A DNA stretch of 64,000 nucleotides from Diphasiastrum complanatum (lineage: Eukaryota > Streptophyta > Lycopodiopsida > Lycopodiales > Lycopodiaceae): contig CM055109.1 of the NCBI GenBank assembly GCA_029204225.1, positions 29,264,361 to 29,328,360 on the forward strand, given 5' to 3'. The notes beneath the pieces were generated by a model. The model had not been told where the DNA came from, did not search any database, and was given only the letters and a program-made list of their open reading frames with translations. Shown in pieces: positions 1 through 10,596 of this stretch. Within the stretch, counting starts at the first letter, position 1; every line of letters begins with the position of its first letter. The translations under genes were made by a program, and so were the position numbers.

Positions 1-490
1 TTACTTTAATTATATCGTTGATCATTCCTATGGGGAACTTAGCTCATGGTCATGACATGGCTGAACCCTACTAGCACATAATTAAAGACTAGATAGCGGG
101 ATAAATTGAAGGTAGAACATATAATGATAGCTAATTTGAATGTTAAACTTGATGGGAGGTTCCAAGATTTCAAATTTGCATAAAAAATGGTCACAAATCA
201 TCAAACACAATAACACACACAGAAAGCACTTTCTCACACCAAGCTCACATAGCAACTATATTGCTCAAAACTAAAAACATTGTACACATAGTTTTTTTAT
301 TTTGGCAATCCAGACATGGCCCAAGTTGCCGTTGATGGGATGCGTGTCCCACTGACTTGCCTCGTGGCAAGGCCAAATGGTCCTAGTCCACTGACCGGAC
401 CAATATTACAGTAGCAAAGTAGTTTTACGTTTATTCTAACTTTTTCTTTAAAAGTAAAATCTACTTTTTTATTCTTTCATATACATAACA
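1..490. other. Unassigned AT-rich flank, possibly the 3' LTR of copia A
   Basis: No coding sequence is visible. The stretch lies immediately downstream (on the minus strand) of the RNase H end of copia remnant A, where a 3' LTR would be expected, but neither a TG...CA terminus nor a polypurine tract can be located, so this is positional inference only. Confidence 0.25.
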
Positions 491-496
491 TCAAAG

Positions 497-1660
497 TTAA
501 CAAACTTTAAGTACATAAAGTTTTGATCTTAACTTATCAAACATTTTTGTAATGAGTGGCTTAGTGAAAATGTCAGCTAGTTGCTCATTTGTGCTACAAT
601 GAACAACATTTATTTTTCTACTCAATAGCCTCTCACGTATAAAGTGATAGTGAATCTCGATGTGTTTGGTTTTCATGTTAAACACCGGACTCTTTGCCAA
701 TTGAATGCCACTCTAATTGTCACTATGTATAGTTGTGAGATTTTCCTACTTCATGTCGATCTCATTCAAGATTTGTCTCAACCATACAGCTTCTTGTGCC
801 GCACTACATAATGCCTTATGCTATGCTTCTGTTGTGGACAAATCAACTGTACTTTGCTTCTTACAAGCCCATGAAAAGCAATTGCCACAAAGCTTAAATA
901 CATATCCTCTGGTTGCTGTACGATCGTCATAATTACCTCTCCAATTTGCATCCACATAGTCATAGATCTCAAGTAAACCTTCTTTCCTCTTCTACACTTG
1001 CCTTGTGCTTCATTATACTTCCAATTGCATGGTATTTAGTTTTGTACACCCATTTGTAGCCAATGGATTTTTTGTCAACAAGTGGTTCCACCATGTGCCA
1101 TGTGTAGCAATTGATTCCATCTCTCTTACATGCCTTTGATCCAAATGTTATCCTCTTTCGCTTCATCATAAGTCGAAGGTTCCTTGCTTTGAATGATGCT
1201 AGATAAGAGCATAATTTGCTTCATATCTCTTAGGTTGTGTGTTCTCTCTTGTCAATCTTCTTAGCTCTCCTTGGATGGATGATTCAGGAAAGTCATTCAT
1301 GTCATGACTCTCCATCAATCCTCAAACCACTTGGGGAGCTTCCTATTAAGTGATCTGCCTCCTGGTGAAAATGTATCACACGGTACATCCTTCTCCTTGC
1401 GTTTGTCACCTGAAACTTTGATTCTCTTAGAACCAAATGGTTTATCTCTACTTCTCCAACCTATGTCCCGAGGTTGTGTGAAGGTATCATGGGGTCCGTC
1501 CATTTGCCCATCGTCAGGAATATCAAAAAATGGTCCATCATCAAGAGGAATTCTCACTATACCATCTTTGCCACTTGACGTGTCCAACTTCTCAACATCC
1601 TCATCTTTGTACATCTTTGATTCAAGCACAATATCAAAAGCGTTTTTTGTGATAAATGAA
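497..1660 (-). pseudogene. Ty1/copia element A: internally deleted pol remnant (RT start and RNase H)
   Basis: Read on the minus strand from right to left. 1629-1315 encodes the acidic, charged linker typical between copia integrase and reverse transcriptase. 1169-969 carries the beginning of the RT domain (KKSIGYKWVYKTKYHA, then a KHKA stretch). 972-778, in another frame, carries RNase H (DANWRGDYDD-like, then a STTEAEY-like segment). 700-497 carries the RNase H end (KTKHIEIHYHFIRERL, then STNEQLADIFTKPL). Most of the RT core, including the YVDD motif, is missing between about 970 and 1000, and the frame shifts several times. In intact copia elements this polyprotein supplies reverse transcriptase and RNase H. 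This copy cannot. The family call is secure; the ends are approximate. Confidence 0.8.
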
Positions 1661-2280
1661 AAATTGGTGTGAGAATATATCTTTTAACTTCAATGGTAGG
1701 TGATCTACTCACAAAATAAGCTAATTAAATAGACTAATAGAAGAAAGGCTGATTGGAAAATAGTAGTTGAAATTTGGGTGTAAACTGATAGCCCCACCAA
1801 AAAGACATAAGGGTCCCTTGTAGCAACAAATATACGACAATAAGGTGTAGGAGAAAATAGGAAGGCAACCGCACTTTGCAACCATCCATGTTACCTTCAA
1901 TCTATCAGTAGTCCTTCTCTTAACTTAACAATCACCAATAGTGGAAGCAATAGCTCATGAGCAGCATGCAATCATCACATAGAACACAAAATCTTTGCCT
2001 ACACAATCTCCTCTCTCTACTTCGTTAGTAGCTCAATTATTATGATATTACAAAATGATACATGAAATTGGGTTCAAGTCCCCAAAAGAGTAACCGCCAA
2101 AAAGTGACTAAGTCGACACATATTTTTGTCTTTTTTGAATTTTCTACTTTTAATGGGTTCTATCTATAATAGAGTGCGGCGTTTACAATGGCTGACTTTA
2201 AGTCCTACCAAAACAATGAGTGGTGCTCAATTATAGTCGGTCTGTGCCCGAGAATCAAATTTACTCACAAACTTCTAATA
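1661..2280 (-). repeat. Probable 3' LTR of copia B (left boundary unclear)
   Basis: This non-coding stretch sits directly after a polypurine tract (minus strand, 2281-2292), where a 3' LTR begins. The minus-strand LTR start would be TATTAGAAG, a one-base decay of the usual TGTTAGAAG. The other end cannot be fixed by eye, since the matching 5' LTR of B is missing. No other gene is visible in the interval. Confidence 0.4.
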
Positions 2281-2292
2281 CTCCCCCTCAGT
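2281..2292 (-). other. Polypurine tract of copia B
   Basis: On the minus strand this reads TGAGGGGGAG, the usual copia polypurine tract that primes plus-strand DNA synthesis. It lies between the RNase H end of B and the presumed 3' LTR. Confidence 0.6.
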
Positions 2293-2335
2293 GATAAATT
2301 TGTTCTTATCTATACACATGGAGTCTCTGAAAAAC

Positions 2336-4600
2336 TCAAACGGCCCTACCAACTAGTTTGGTAAAAGTGTCAGCAACCTGAACATCTGTGGAGCAATAAA
2401 CTAGATCAACTTCACCAGTGTTAACCTTTTCTCGAATGAAATGGTAGTGAGTCTCAATATGTTTTGCCTTGGCATGAAAATTGGATTTCTTGCAATTTGA
2501 ATACAGTTGAATTATCACATTGAATTTCCGTAGCACAATCTTGGGTTACCTATAATTCATCAAGAAATCTCCACCAAATAGCTTCACAAACAGCAAATTT
2601 AGCAAACATGCACTTAGCGTCAAAGAGAAAATAGCTATTGTAGGTTGCTTATTGGATTTCCAAGAAATGGTGCTATTGCCAGCATAAAAACATAGCCAAA
2701 AACTGATCTTCTTTCAATTGGATCAGAAGCCCAATCAGAGTCACAATAACCATGTAGAATCATGTCACCCGCCAATTAGAATGGGTCCGAATCCAACCTC
2801 ATCCATTTATCTACTTTTCAAAAATATTACAAACACTATTTAGGCCTTTATTGACAAAAATAAATCTATCTCTAAGTTGAGATTTCATATTGGCCTCAAA
2901 ATTAAGCATCTCCTTTGTGAATGAAGTCAAGGCTTTGTACTCGACCTCACTAGATGATAATGAAATTGGTGCTTGTTTCTTTGACATCCATGAGATAGCT
3001 CCATTACCTATAAAAATAACGTGTGCTTTTATGGATTTCCTATCCATTTTATCTCCAGAAAAGTCCGAATCCAAACAAGTTAGATGATAATCCTCTATAA
3101 ACGATGCCAAAATCTCTAGAACCCAAGATGTACCTCAATACTCTCTTGTCTGGCTTCCAATGCTCCACACTAGGACTATGCATAAATTGATTTAATCCCA
3201 ACACAATAGATAATATCAGGTCTTGTGATGGTTAGGTAAATAAGTGAACCAACTAGCTTCCTATAGAGAGTAATGTCCTCAGAGGATCTTTCATTACCTC
3301 TTGTAGTGAGCTTTACATTTGACTCCATTGGTGTATCAATAGACTTTGCATCTACCATATGAAATCTTTCTAGAATAGAATTAGCATACTTCTCTTGACA
3401 TATGAAAGTAAATTGAGAAGTTCTAAATACCTCTATTCCCAAGATATAAAAAGACCAAGATCATGCACCTCAAGCTCCTTTTTGAGTGCAATCTTGATGC
3501 CTCCACTCTCCTCAAGATTTCCATTCAAAAATGCATCTTTGAAGATCCACTTGCATTTCTATTGCCTTCTTGTCCTTTGAAAGTTCCACCAATCTCCATG
3601 TGTTGTTCTTTATAAGAGTTTGATGCTCAAGATCCATTGTTTGGATCCACTCCTTTTTTTTGTCTTGTTTCATCTACACATGTAAGTTCATCAAAAGAGG
3701 TTAGAAAATCATAGTTTGTACCACCAAAAACTTGCTTACCATTTTCATCATAAGTGAGCCTCAAAGGTTGTTGTTTTTGCCTTGATGTCCTCCTTGGCTT
3801 TTGACTTGAAGAAGGTTCTTTACCATCACCATCCAAAGTATCATCAACAATGTCATTCACATCACGAATGTTTTATCCAATGTCCACACCACCACTTGAA
3901 AAAACTTTTGGAATGTTTCCTTCATAAAAAATGACATCTCTTCCTATGACCACTTTCTTAGTTGAAGGAATATAAACTTTGTAAGCCTTGCTCACCTCAC
4001 TATCACCAACAAATATACCTTTCTTTGAATATGGATCCTTTGTTTTCCTATCATCAAGAGTAATGTTGATATAGAAAATGCATCCAAAAGTTTTAAAAAC
4101 TTGACACTCGGCCTCCTACCAAATAACATCTCAAAAGGGATTTTTTCATCCAATACCACACTCAACCATCTATTGCATAGAAAATTGGCACACAACAAAG
4201 CCTGATCCCAAAGGATTTAGGAAAATTTGCACCTAACCTCATGGCTTTGGCTCATTCACATAAGTTTCTATTCTTCCTCTCAGCCACTCCATTTTGTTGT
4301 GGTGTCCTTTGGGCTGTGTACTCCCTCTTGATCCCATTTGCATCACAAAATGCTTTGAACTTGGTAGAAATGTACTCACCACCATTGTCACTCCTCAAGC
4401 ACTTGATCTTTGTAAAAAAATGGACCTCCCTTGAAATCTTGAACTTGACAAAGACATCAAACACTTCATCTTTTCTCTTTAGTAGATACACCCAACAAAA
4501 TCTACTAAAATCATCAATAAAAGTCACATACATCTTAGCACCTTCATTGCAAACTGTAGTAATACCATGAATAGTTTGCCATCAGACATATGAAATTTTT
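2336..4600 (-). pseudogene. Ty1/copia element B: degraded pol (integrase, RT, RNase H)
   Basis: Read right to left on the minus strand. 4533-4252 is an integrase core (TFIDDFSRFCWVYLLK, then LRSDNGGEY, then TPQQNGVAERKN), so the catalytic D, D and E positions can be placed. 4198-3992 continues into the post-integrase segment (FEMLFGRRPSVKFLK). 3860-3627 is the acidic linker with a TSRQKQQPLRL-like stretch. 3442-3176 is the RT thumb (SGNSILERF-like, then LVGSLIYLTITRPDIIYCVG). 3110-2811 is RNase H (ISWMSKKQAPISLSSSEVEYKAL). 2536-2336 is its end (KAKHIETHYHFIREKV). The gag, protease and 5' LTR are missing: near 4600 the sequence switches to the RT of another element. Frameshifts and stops make it a dead copy. 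Confidence 0.85.
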
Positions 4601-4639
4601 CTCAAATGCCTTTTAGATATGTTTCCTGGCTAAGATAGA

Positions 4640-5560
4640 TCTTTTTCTGAAGCCTATTTCTAGTAATGTGAATTCCTAGCAAAGAATTGACAGCTCCTAA
4701 ATCAGTCATGTCAAATTTCTTTGACAGATCACTCTTAGTAGTGTGTAGTAGAGAAGTGTCAAATAAATGCATCATCTACGTAAAGAGCTATGTGAACTGA
4801 ATTGGTGCCTATATGCTTTGAATAAACATTACAGTTAGTTGAATTGTTTGCAAATCCCAACTAAATGAGATAAGAGTTGATTCTATCGACCCATGCTCTT
4901 GCGACCTGTTTCAGACTGTAGATTGTTTTGTGCAGCTTGCACACTTTGTGCTCTTGGCCTTTGACTTCAAATCCTTCGGGTTGGAGGTGTACAGCTCCTC
5001 TTTGACATTGTCGTTGAGAAATATTGTTTTGACATCCATTTGGTGCATTTCGAGGTCTTTCACGATTGCTAACGCAATCAAAGACCTGATTGACTGCATC
5101 TTGATGATAGGATTGGAAATTTCTTGATAATTCACTCCTTGGACTTGAGTGAATCCTTTAGCCACCAACTGTGCTTTCCATTTAGCAATGAAACCATCAG
5201 AGTTGATATTTTTCTTGAAGATCCACTTGTTGTCGATAACTCTCTTGTGAGTGGGGAAGTTAACCAGTGTCCAAGTCTGATTCGTCAAAAGTGAGTTTTA
5301 CTCGCTTTCCATAGTTTCTTGCCACTTCACAGCATCCTTGGAGTTAATTGCTTCAGCTAGGCTCTCTGGTTCTTCTGATGAAGTCCAGAATGATTGAGGT
5401 GTATACCTCTCAGCAACTGTTCAAGTCTGTGAGGATCTGCGAATGTTTGGTTGACCAGGATGCGATGATGTAGCTGTAGCTGTAGGTTCTGTAGAAGGCG
5501 TTGAAATAATCCATGCTACGTAAAATAGGATGAAATGACATAGCATCGTTTATCAATGGT
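4640..5560 (-). pseudogene. Copia C reverse transcriptase domain, truncated
   Basis: 5288-4911 on the minus strand opens with the RT start (TNQTWTLVNFPTHKRVIDNK, then KAQLVAKGFTQVQGVNYQE) and runs to the palm segment (HQMDVKTIFLND), with the asparagine-aspartate ending where copia usually has LNG. Downstream to about 4640 a shifted frame gives a LYVDD-like catalytic segment near 4770 (HIALYVDDA). The stretch 5560-5300 is the variable linker. RNase H does not follow, because element B sequence takes over. Frameshifts leave it non-functional. Confidence 0.75.
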
Positions 5561-5689
5561 TGTTTGAAATCATAGTATGTATGTTCTTGAAATATTACAT
5601 TCCTAGAGACAAAAATACTATATTGGTGGATGGATCATAAACTTTATAAGCTTTATGTTCATCAGGATAGCCAATGACATTTATTTGTC

Positions 5690-6922
5690 CTATGACTTCC
5701 TAAGTTGTTTAGGAATGTGAACAAAACATATACAACCAAAGATTTTTAAATGACTGACATTGGGCTTGTGCCCATGCCAAAATTCATAAGGAGTTTTGTT
5801 GTTGACGGCTTTGGTGCTGGATCTATTCTGCACGTAATAGGTTGTGGCAATAGCTTCTGCCCAGAACTTCGCAGGTAGGTGTGCTTGATGTAGCATGGAT
5901 CTGGCTGAGTTGAGAAGAGTTCGATTCTTTCTTTCTGCAATCTCGTTCTGTTGAGGTGAATAGGAAATGATGAACTATCTTCTAATACCATGTTCAGCCA
6001 TGTAGTCGGACATCTTGTTAGGGATGTATTCGCTGCCACCATCAGTTTGGAGTGCCTTCAACTTTGTAGACGTTTGTGTCTCAGCCATGGCCTTGAATCT
6101 CTTGAAGCATTCAAAGGCTTCATATTTGTGCTTAATGAACATCACTGTAGACCATCTAGAATAATCATCTATGAAAGTGATAAAATAGATTGCATCTCCT
6201 AAGGATGGAGTTGGCATTGGACCACAAAGATCATTATGTACAAAGTCCAATACATGCTTTGTTTTGACGGAATGTGATTTGGGAAACTTGCTTCTAGAGT
6301 GTTTCCCATAGATGCATGATTCACAAAAGAAAGATTTCCTATCTAATAAAGAAGGGAAATTCAGTCCATCAACTTAATTATTACAATGCATATAAGAAAG
6401 TGATCTTGTATTCACGTGTCCAAATCAACTATGCCACAGAACAACATTGTCGTTTACATTCTCATTAGAGATACTAGCTAATGCAACTGAATTAGAGAGT
6501 ACGTAAAGATTTTCGATTCTAATGCATGTAGTCAGAGTAGTATCTTCCTCGAGTATTGTACACTGCTCATATGAGAAAGTAACAGTGTAGCTCTCATCAG
6601 TTATTTTAGAGACTGATAACAGGTTCTTTGATAACTGAGGAACATGAAGGGCGTTAGGAATACAAATAGATAGATTGTTGCTTAAGGTGATCTTCATTGC
6701 TCCTTTGTCTTCCACGTGTATGGTGCTTGAATTTCCGAGGTAGATGAATTGATCTCTGATGTAAGCTGCATACTCGATAAACCATTCCTTGCGAGAGGTC
6801 ATGTGTTGGGTAGCGCTGCTATCTAGGTACCAGCTATCACAGTCTTCGATGTTGTTGTTGTAAGCCATTAACAAATGTGCATCTTGCTCCTTGAATTCTA
6901 CCGCATTGGAGGAGTCTGGCTG
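5690..6922 (-). pseudogene. Copia C protease and integrase, decayed
   Basis: 6874-6425 (minus strand) carries the aspartic protease with WYLDSSATQHMT, where DSGA is usual, and ends in the GAG-pre-integrase segment. 6250-5975 is the integrase core (HNDLCGPMPTPSLGDA, then TFIDDYSRWSTVMF, then LQTDGGSEY). 5896-5690 is the end of the core and C-terminal segment (LPAKFWAEAIATTYYVQNRS, then HLKIFGCICFV). Stops interrupt it after WHS (TGA where CGA fits WHSRFGH) and after HGIRR (TAG where CAG or CAA fits RRQF), and the conserved NG of the QQNG motif reads NE. All three are transitions. The protein would process the polyprotein and insert cDNA in an intact element. Confidence 0.85.
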
Positions 6923-7732
6923 CTATTGTTGTTTCTTCTTTGCCTCGTTGTAGGTCCGGATACGACACTCCTTGATGTCATGATTGGCTCTCTTGCAATA
7001 TCTGCAGAAAAGCTTCTTGCGCGATCCACCATGCTCACCTCGAGTGTGAGGCTTCAATTGTTGCTGTTGCACTTGATTCTTGCCCTTGGAATAGTCCTTC
7101 TTCTTGGTGTACAGGGCCATGGATTTGTCTTTGATGGACAGGCCACTGGTCTTTCTCCACATTTCTTGAAGAAGATGACCAATCACCTTTTCAAGAGTGA
7201 GGTCAAGTTGTGTGGAGATCATCACCACAACGTGTTCATACGACTTTGGAAGCGAAGAAAGCAAGGTCATAACAACATCATCATCCTGAATGGAACATCC
7301 TACAGTTGATAACTGATCCAAAAAATATTTGAAAATTTTGATGTGAGAAGTGATGGCAGTAGAATCAGACATGCCAAGAGTAAAGAACTTCCTTCTAAAA
7401 TGTAATCTAGTGGTTACATCATGAGTCTCATAGAGATTTGATAACAAATTTAATGCATCCTTAGAGGTTTTGCATGTGGTAACGTGAGATATTTGGGAGT
7501 CGGCCAGATTGAGTGTGATACATGCTAAGGCCTTCTGATATTTGATCTTCCATGCATTTGCTTGATCACCATCTTCTAGTTTCAGGTCACAACCTTCTAC
7601 TACATCCCAAAGATCTCTATCTATCAGCATTATCCGGAGTTTTAACTTCCAGATGTAGAAGTTGGAACCATTGAACTTATCAATGATTCTAGTCTCGTTG
7701 GATGATGATGAAGAGCTACCAAGATGAGACAT
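6923..7732 (-). CDS. Copia C Gag, complete open frame with zinc knuckle
   Basis: A 269-codon open frame starting at the ATG 7732-7730, about 50 bases inside the PBS. The N-terminal part has the copia Gag hallmark (KFNGSNFYIWKLKLRIML), followed by the UBN2-like helical region (TSKDALNLLSNLYETHDV, then FRRKFFTLGMSDS, then MTLLSSLPKSYEHVV). A CCHC zinc knuckle near residues 242-255 reads CRYCKRANHDIKEC. A Q-rich basic linker precedes it. It would form the virus-like particle and bind RNA. The frame ends at a single TAG (6925-6923) followed by CAGCCA, and the protease lies downstream in the same frame. Confidence 0.85.
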   Translation of the reverse strand: MSHLGSSSSSSNETRIIDKFNGSNFYIWKLKLRIMLIDRDLWDVVEGCDLKLEDGDQANAWKIKYQKALACITLNLADSQISHVTTCKTSKDALNLLSNLYETHDVTTRLHFRRKFFTLGMSDSTAITSHIKIFKYFLDQLSTVGCSIQDDDVVMTLLSSLPKSYEHVVVMISTQLDLTLEKVIGHLLQEMWRKTSGLSIKDKSMALYTKKKDYSKGKNQVQQQQLKPHTRGEHGGSRKKLFCRYCKRANHDIKECRIRTYNEAKKKQQ

Positions 7733-7785
7733 GATAACAATAATATAAATGGAACAAACTTAATCTCTTAGTTTATTTGAGCTAT

Positions 7786-7797
7786 GCTCTGATACCA
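7786..7797 (-). other. Primer binding site of copia C
   Basis: On the minus strand this reads TGGTATCAGAGC, the standard copia site matching the 3' end of initiator tRNA-Met. It lies three bases inside the LTR end at 7801, which fixes the inner boundary of the 5' LTR. Confidence 0.9.
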
Positions 7798-8383
7798 ATA
7801 TGATGGGAGAAATAGAGATAGAAGCACATGAACGGAGAAGAGAACAGGAATATTGCAGAATAGCTCTCTCGTTTTAATCAGCTGCTAGATGCAAAAACAG
7901 TCTAGTAGACAACTTATTCTAAATGTAATCACATCTTTAAGTGTTCTAATTGCCCAACATGATCTTAAAAATTAACTCATACTCTCAAAAACAAAAGTAC
8001 AGTCCACCGAAGAGATTAAAAATGGTTTGTGTGTGGTATTATTGGAAATCAGATTCAATGTGAAGTTTGGTTCTGAAAGAGCAATATGATATCATGAGTT
8101 CCTCAGGCGTCAAAAACAGCCATCGTCTGATCATAAATTGAGGAGTCGTAGACGTTCGTGTTCTGATCAGAGTGAGTAAACAAGCGCGATCAAATAGCGA
8201 TAAAGTGCATTCAATCACAACAAGCATTCATCTACGTTATACACAGATAGAAAAGCTGCTGCTACTATATTACACTGAAGCACAATACAAATAGCAATTT
8301 CAACAAAAAATTGATGGCTTAACTGAGAGGCTCAAATAATACGTCTCATGGACGGAGCAACCAATAATCTGTGCTTGGATGAT

Positions 8384-8392
8384 CTATTTATA
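8384..8392 (-). promoter_or_regulatory. TATA box in copia C LTR
   Basis: The minus strand reads TATAAATAG inside the proposed LTR, oriented to transcribe towards the PBS and gag. Confidence 0.5.
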
Positions 8393-8674
8393 GATTTCAT
8401 CCATGTATTAATTACATTGAATGTTGTCACCTAATCAGAAAAGCCGTTGTACTTGGAAGTATATGGCTTTTGTGACAACTATACATAGTATATATACGAT
8501 CAACAAATCAGGATCGTTGATGCGGACGAGGACATTGCAAAATCTCTCAATTCGCATTTTACGTGAAGTGGTTTTCTCTCACTTTGCAAATTTTGGGAAG
8601 TGGCTGGAAACGTTCCTCGTTCAAAACAGACAACCTTCAGCATTTTCTCTACTTTTGGGTTTTTGCGAAAAAGC

Positions 8675-8835
8675 CGAAGGTGCCTTTAAACGAGTTGAAG
8701 GTGCCCTTAAAAAGACGAAGATGTCTTTAACAGTTCAACTCTCTCGCTCTTTTTGAGAAAATACGAAAAAGTCGAAGGTGCCCTTAAAACAAGTTTAAGC
8801 TGTCCTTAAAAAGTTGGCGAAGGTGTCTTTAGTAG
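8675..8835. repeat. Short degenerate tandem motifs in the U3 of copia C
   Basis: A unit close to GAAGGTGCCCTTAAA recurs at least five times with 30-60 base spacing (for example near 8678, 8698, 8716, 8776 and 8818), interleaved with AGTTCAACTCT stretches. Such arrays in the U3 of plant LTRs often act as enhancers. Here only the repetition is seen; a function is inferred. Confidence 0.5.
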
Positions 8836-9297
8836 TTTAACTCTTAAAAATAAAGGACCTTTTGAAATTTTCTCTCTCTTTGCATTTTTCGAAAAAATGC
8901 AAAAAAAGTGAAGGTGTTGAAAAAGTTAAACTGCTGAACTGTGAACAAGTTAACTTCTTCAAAAATAATTGAACGGAAGAAGTCAAAGGTAAGTGTTGCA
9001 GTTTTTAGAAAAGTATGAAAAATGCAAACTGCGACACTTTGTGTATTTCTGTAGACTATTAAAAAATAATGTGAATCTGCATACTTGTTCTAAATGCAAG
9101 TTTGTGGAAGTCCTTGAAGATGGCCAAGTCTTCAATGACTTCAAGTTATTAAACTTAACATCTGAACTTGAAATTATGATGGCCCTTGGTTACCCTTTGC
9201 TGGAGATCAGCCAGAAGTCCGTTGTAGACGTCCTTCAAATAAATTGGTTGTCTAAGTTATGACTCCAAGGAGGCAACTGTGGGCTTAATCTCCAACA

Positions 9298-10560
9298 GAT
9301 TTGAGGTCGCCATAAATTCTATGTGGATTTGGGGGTATTTCTAGCTCAAATCTTGTATTTTCAAGTATAGAAATTGGATCTTTGTGATTGTGGAAAAAGT
9401 ACAAAATGGACCAAGAGTGGATTCTAATCTGACCCTCAAGAGGGATTGGATGTTAGATTTACTTGATCTATTAATCTACTTGAAATTAAGATCAATCTAG
9501 ATCAATTTTAGACATAAAATCTTAACAAGAACAATCATTTATGAAGGTAAATGTACTTGCTGGTTTCACACGTTTGAAACCTTGTCAGAGTATGGACTGG
9601 CAACCTGAAAATAAAGTACATTATGATAGAACCTCAAAACAATCAAAACAAATGTAGACAAATAGAGAGAATTACACAAAATTGCTTCCAAAATCAAGAT
9701 TGATGTTTCATATTGATTGTGGCCAAATATGCCTCTATATATACACTTCTTGAAGCTCGAGGTACTGATCATGCATCAGATCTCACACGCGTGAGGATGC
9801 CTTGTCATCATCATGCAATTTTGACATTTGGATCAAACTTTGGTCCAATTTTCTACTATATGGAGATCTTCCACATGTGTGAGTTGTCCTCTACACATGG
9901 GATAAGACACCTATCAAAAGTATTTGGCTCATGCAATCAATAGATTGATGCCATGTGTCATATATCTAGAAAACTAGTTTTTGGTCTTTTTAGCCACTAT
10001 GACTTGAATTAAATCATATGTACAACATATATGATTATGGTACATGACAAGTACTCTAGTACCGGCTCCACACAAGTGTGTTTATCCTATATACAAGATT
10101 TTTGGCCTCTACCAAGCTTATTTTTGCATTTTTCATAGTGATCCTAGCATCAATTTATGTCAAATCACTTGAAGTAGGCTAATTTTAAAAACCACTTACT
10201 GGAATGTGGAGACAAAAATCACTCTGGTTGTGGATGCTACATTCTATTAGATGATATATCAAGTTTCTAGCTTTTGCATATAGCTTTTGCTTGATTCAAT
10301 ATTTTGCATTTTTGGAGTAACCCTACATTTGATAGAATCTCTTGTTTTTAAGTTGCTAGACTTTTTCAAGAATGTGGTTCAATCTTAGGAGTTAGAAAAA
10401 GTTCATTATATTGTGGTTTGATCAAGTGTGATCAAGAAATCATCATTCTATGTGCTAGGATTTGCTAGAAGAGAGAAAAGGTGAGGCTAGATTGTTTCCA
10501 AATATTTGTGATTTATTCTTGAGTTCATTTGTTAATTTTTAAGATAGTGCTAAGTGAATT
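9298..10560 (+). repeat. Probable 5' LTR and leader region of copia E
   Basis: No coding sequence is seen. It lies between LTR C and the gag start of E at 10597, and holds a plus-strand TATA-like CTATATATAC at 9735-9744 with about 850 bases of following sequence before gag. Neither terminus nor a standard initiator-Met PBS is obvious; a TTGGAACAGG segment near 10558 could be a different PBS. The boundaries are therefore approximate. Confidence 0.35.
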
Positions 10561-10596
10561 GGAACAGGTTCAAAAAGAAGATCAAATCATTGCAAC

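Larger units (their letters stand above)
4600..9297 (-). mobile_element. Ty1/copia element C, 5' LTR through RT, 3' part lost
   Basis: A minus-strand copia element running from its 5' LTR (9297 to 7801) through the PBS (7797-7786), gag, protease, integrase and part of RT. It breaks off near 4600, where the integrase of element B begins. The remaining RT, RNase H, polypurine tract and 3' LTR are absent. Gag is open for 269 codons, so C is the best preserved copia coding region in the window. Pol has a few in-frame stops at positions where arginine or glutamine is expected, consistent with C-to-T decay. The order gag-PR-INT-RT identifies Ty1/copia rather than Ty3/gypsy. Confidence 0.8.
7801..9297 (-). 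repeat. 5' LTR of copia C (outer end inferred)
   Basis: The inner end is fixed by the PBS. The plus-strand sequence starts TGATGGGAGA and, after 1.5 kb, ends in TCTCCAACA, giving imperfect terminal inverted repeats (TGATGGGAGA against TGTTGGAGA). A minus-strand TATAAATAG at 8392-8384 falls inside, about 900 bases from the proposed start. This suits a long U3 carrying the tandem motifs at 8675-8835. A shorter alternative ending at 7959 (CCCAACA) was considered, but it would leave out the TATA box. No second copy remains in the window to prove the limits. Confidence 0.5.

Noticed and set aside
2030-2110. tRNA-like B-box (GGTTCAAGTCC) with a weak A-box-like sequence upstream
   Set aside because: No acceptor or anticodon stem could be folded and the spacing is irregular; it probably lies within an LTR.
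7801-7959. Short 159-base LTR for copia C ending in CCCAACA
   Set aside because: Possible, but it would exclude the correctly oriented TATA box at 8392-8384; the longer LTR is preferred.
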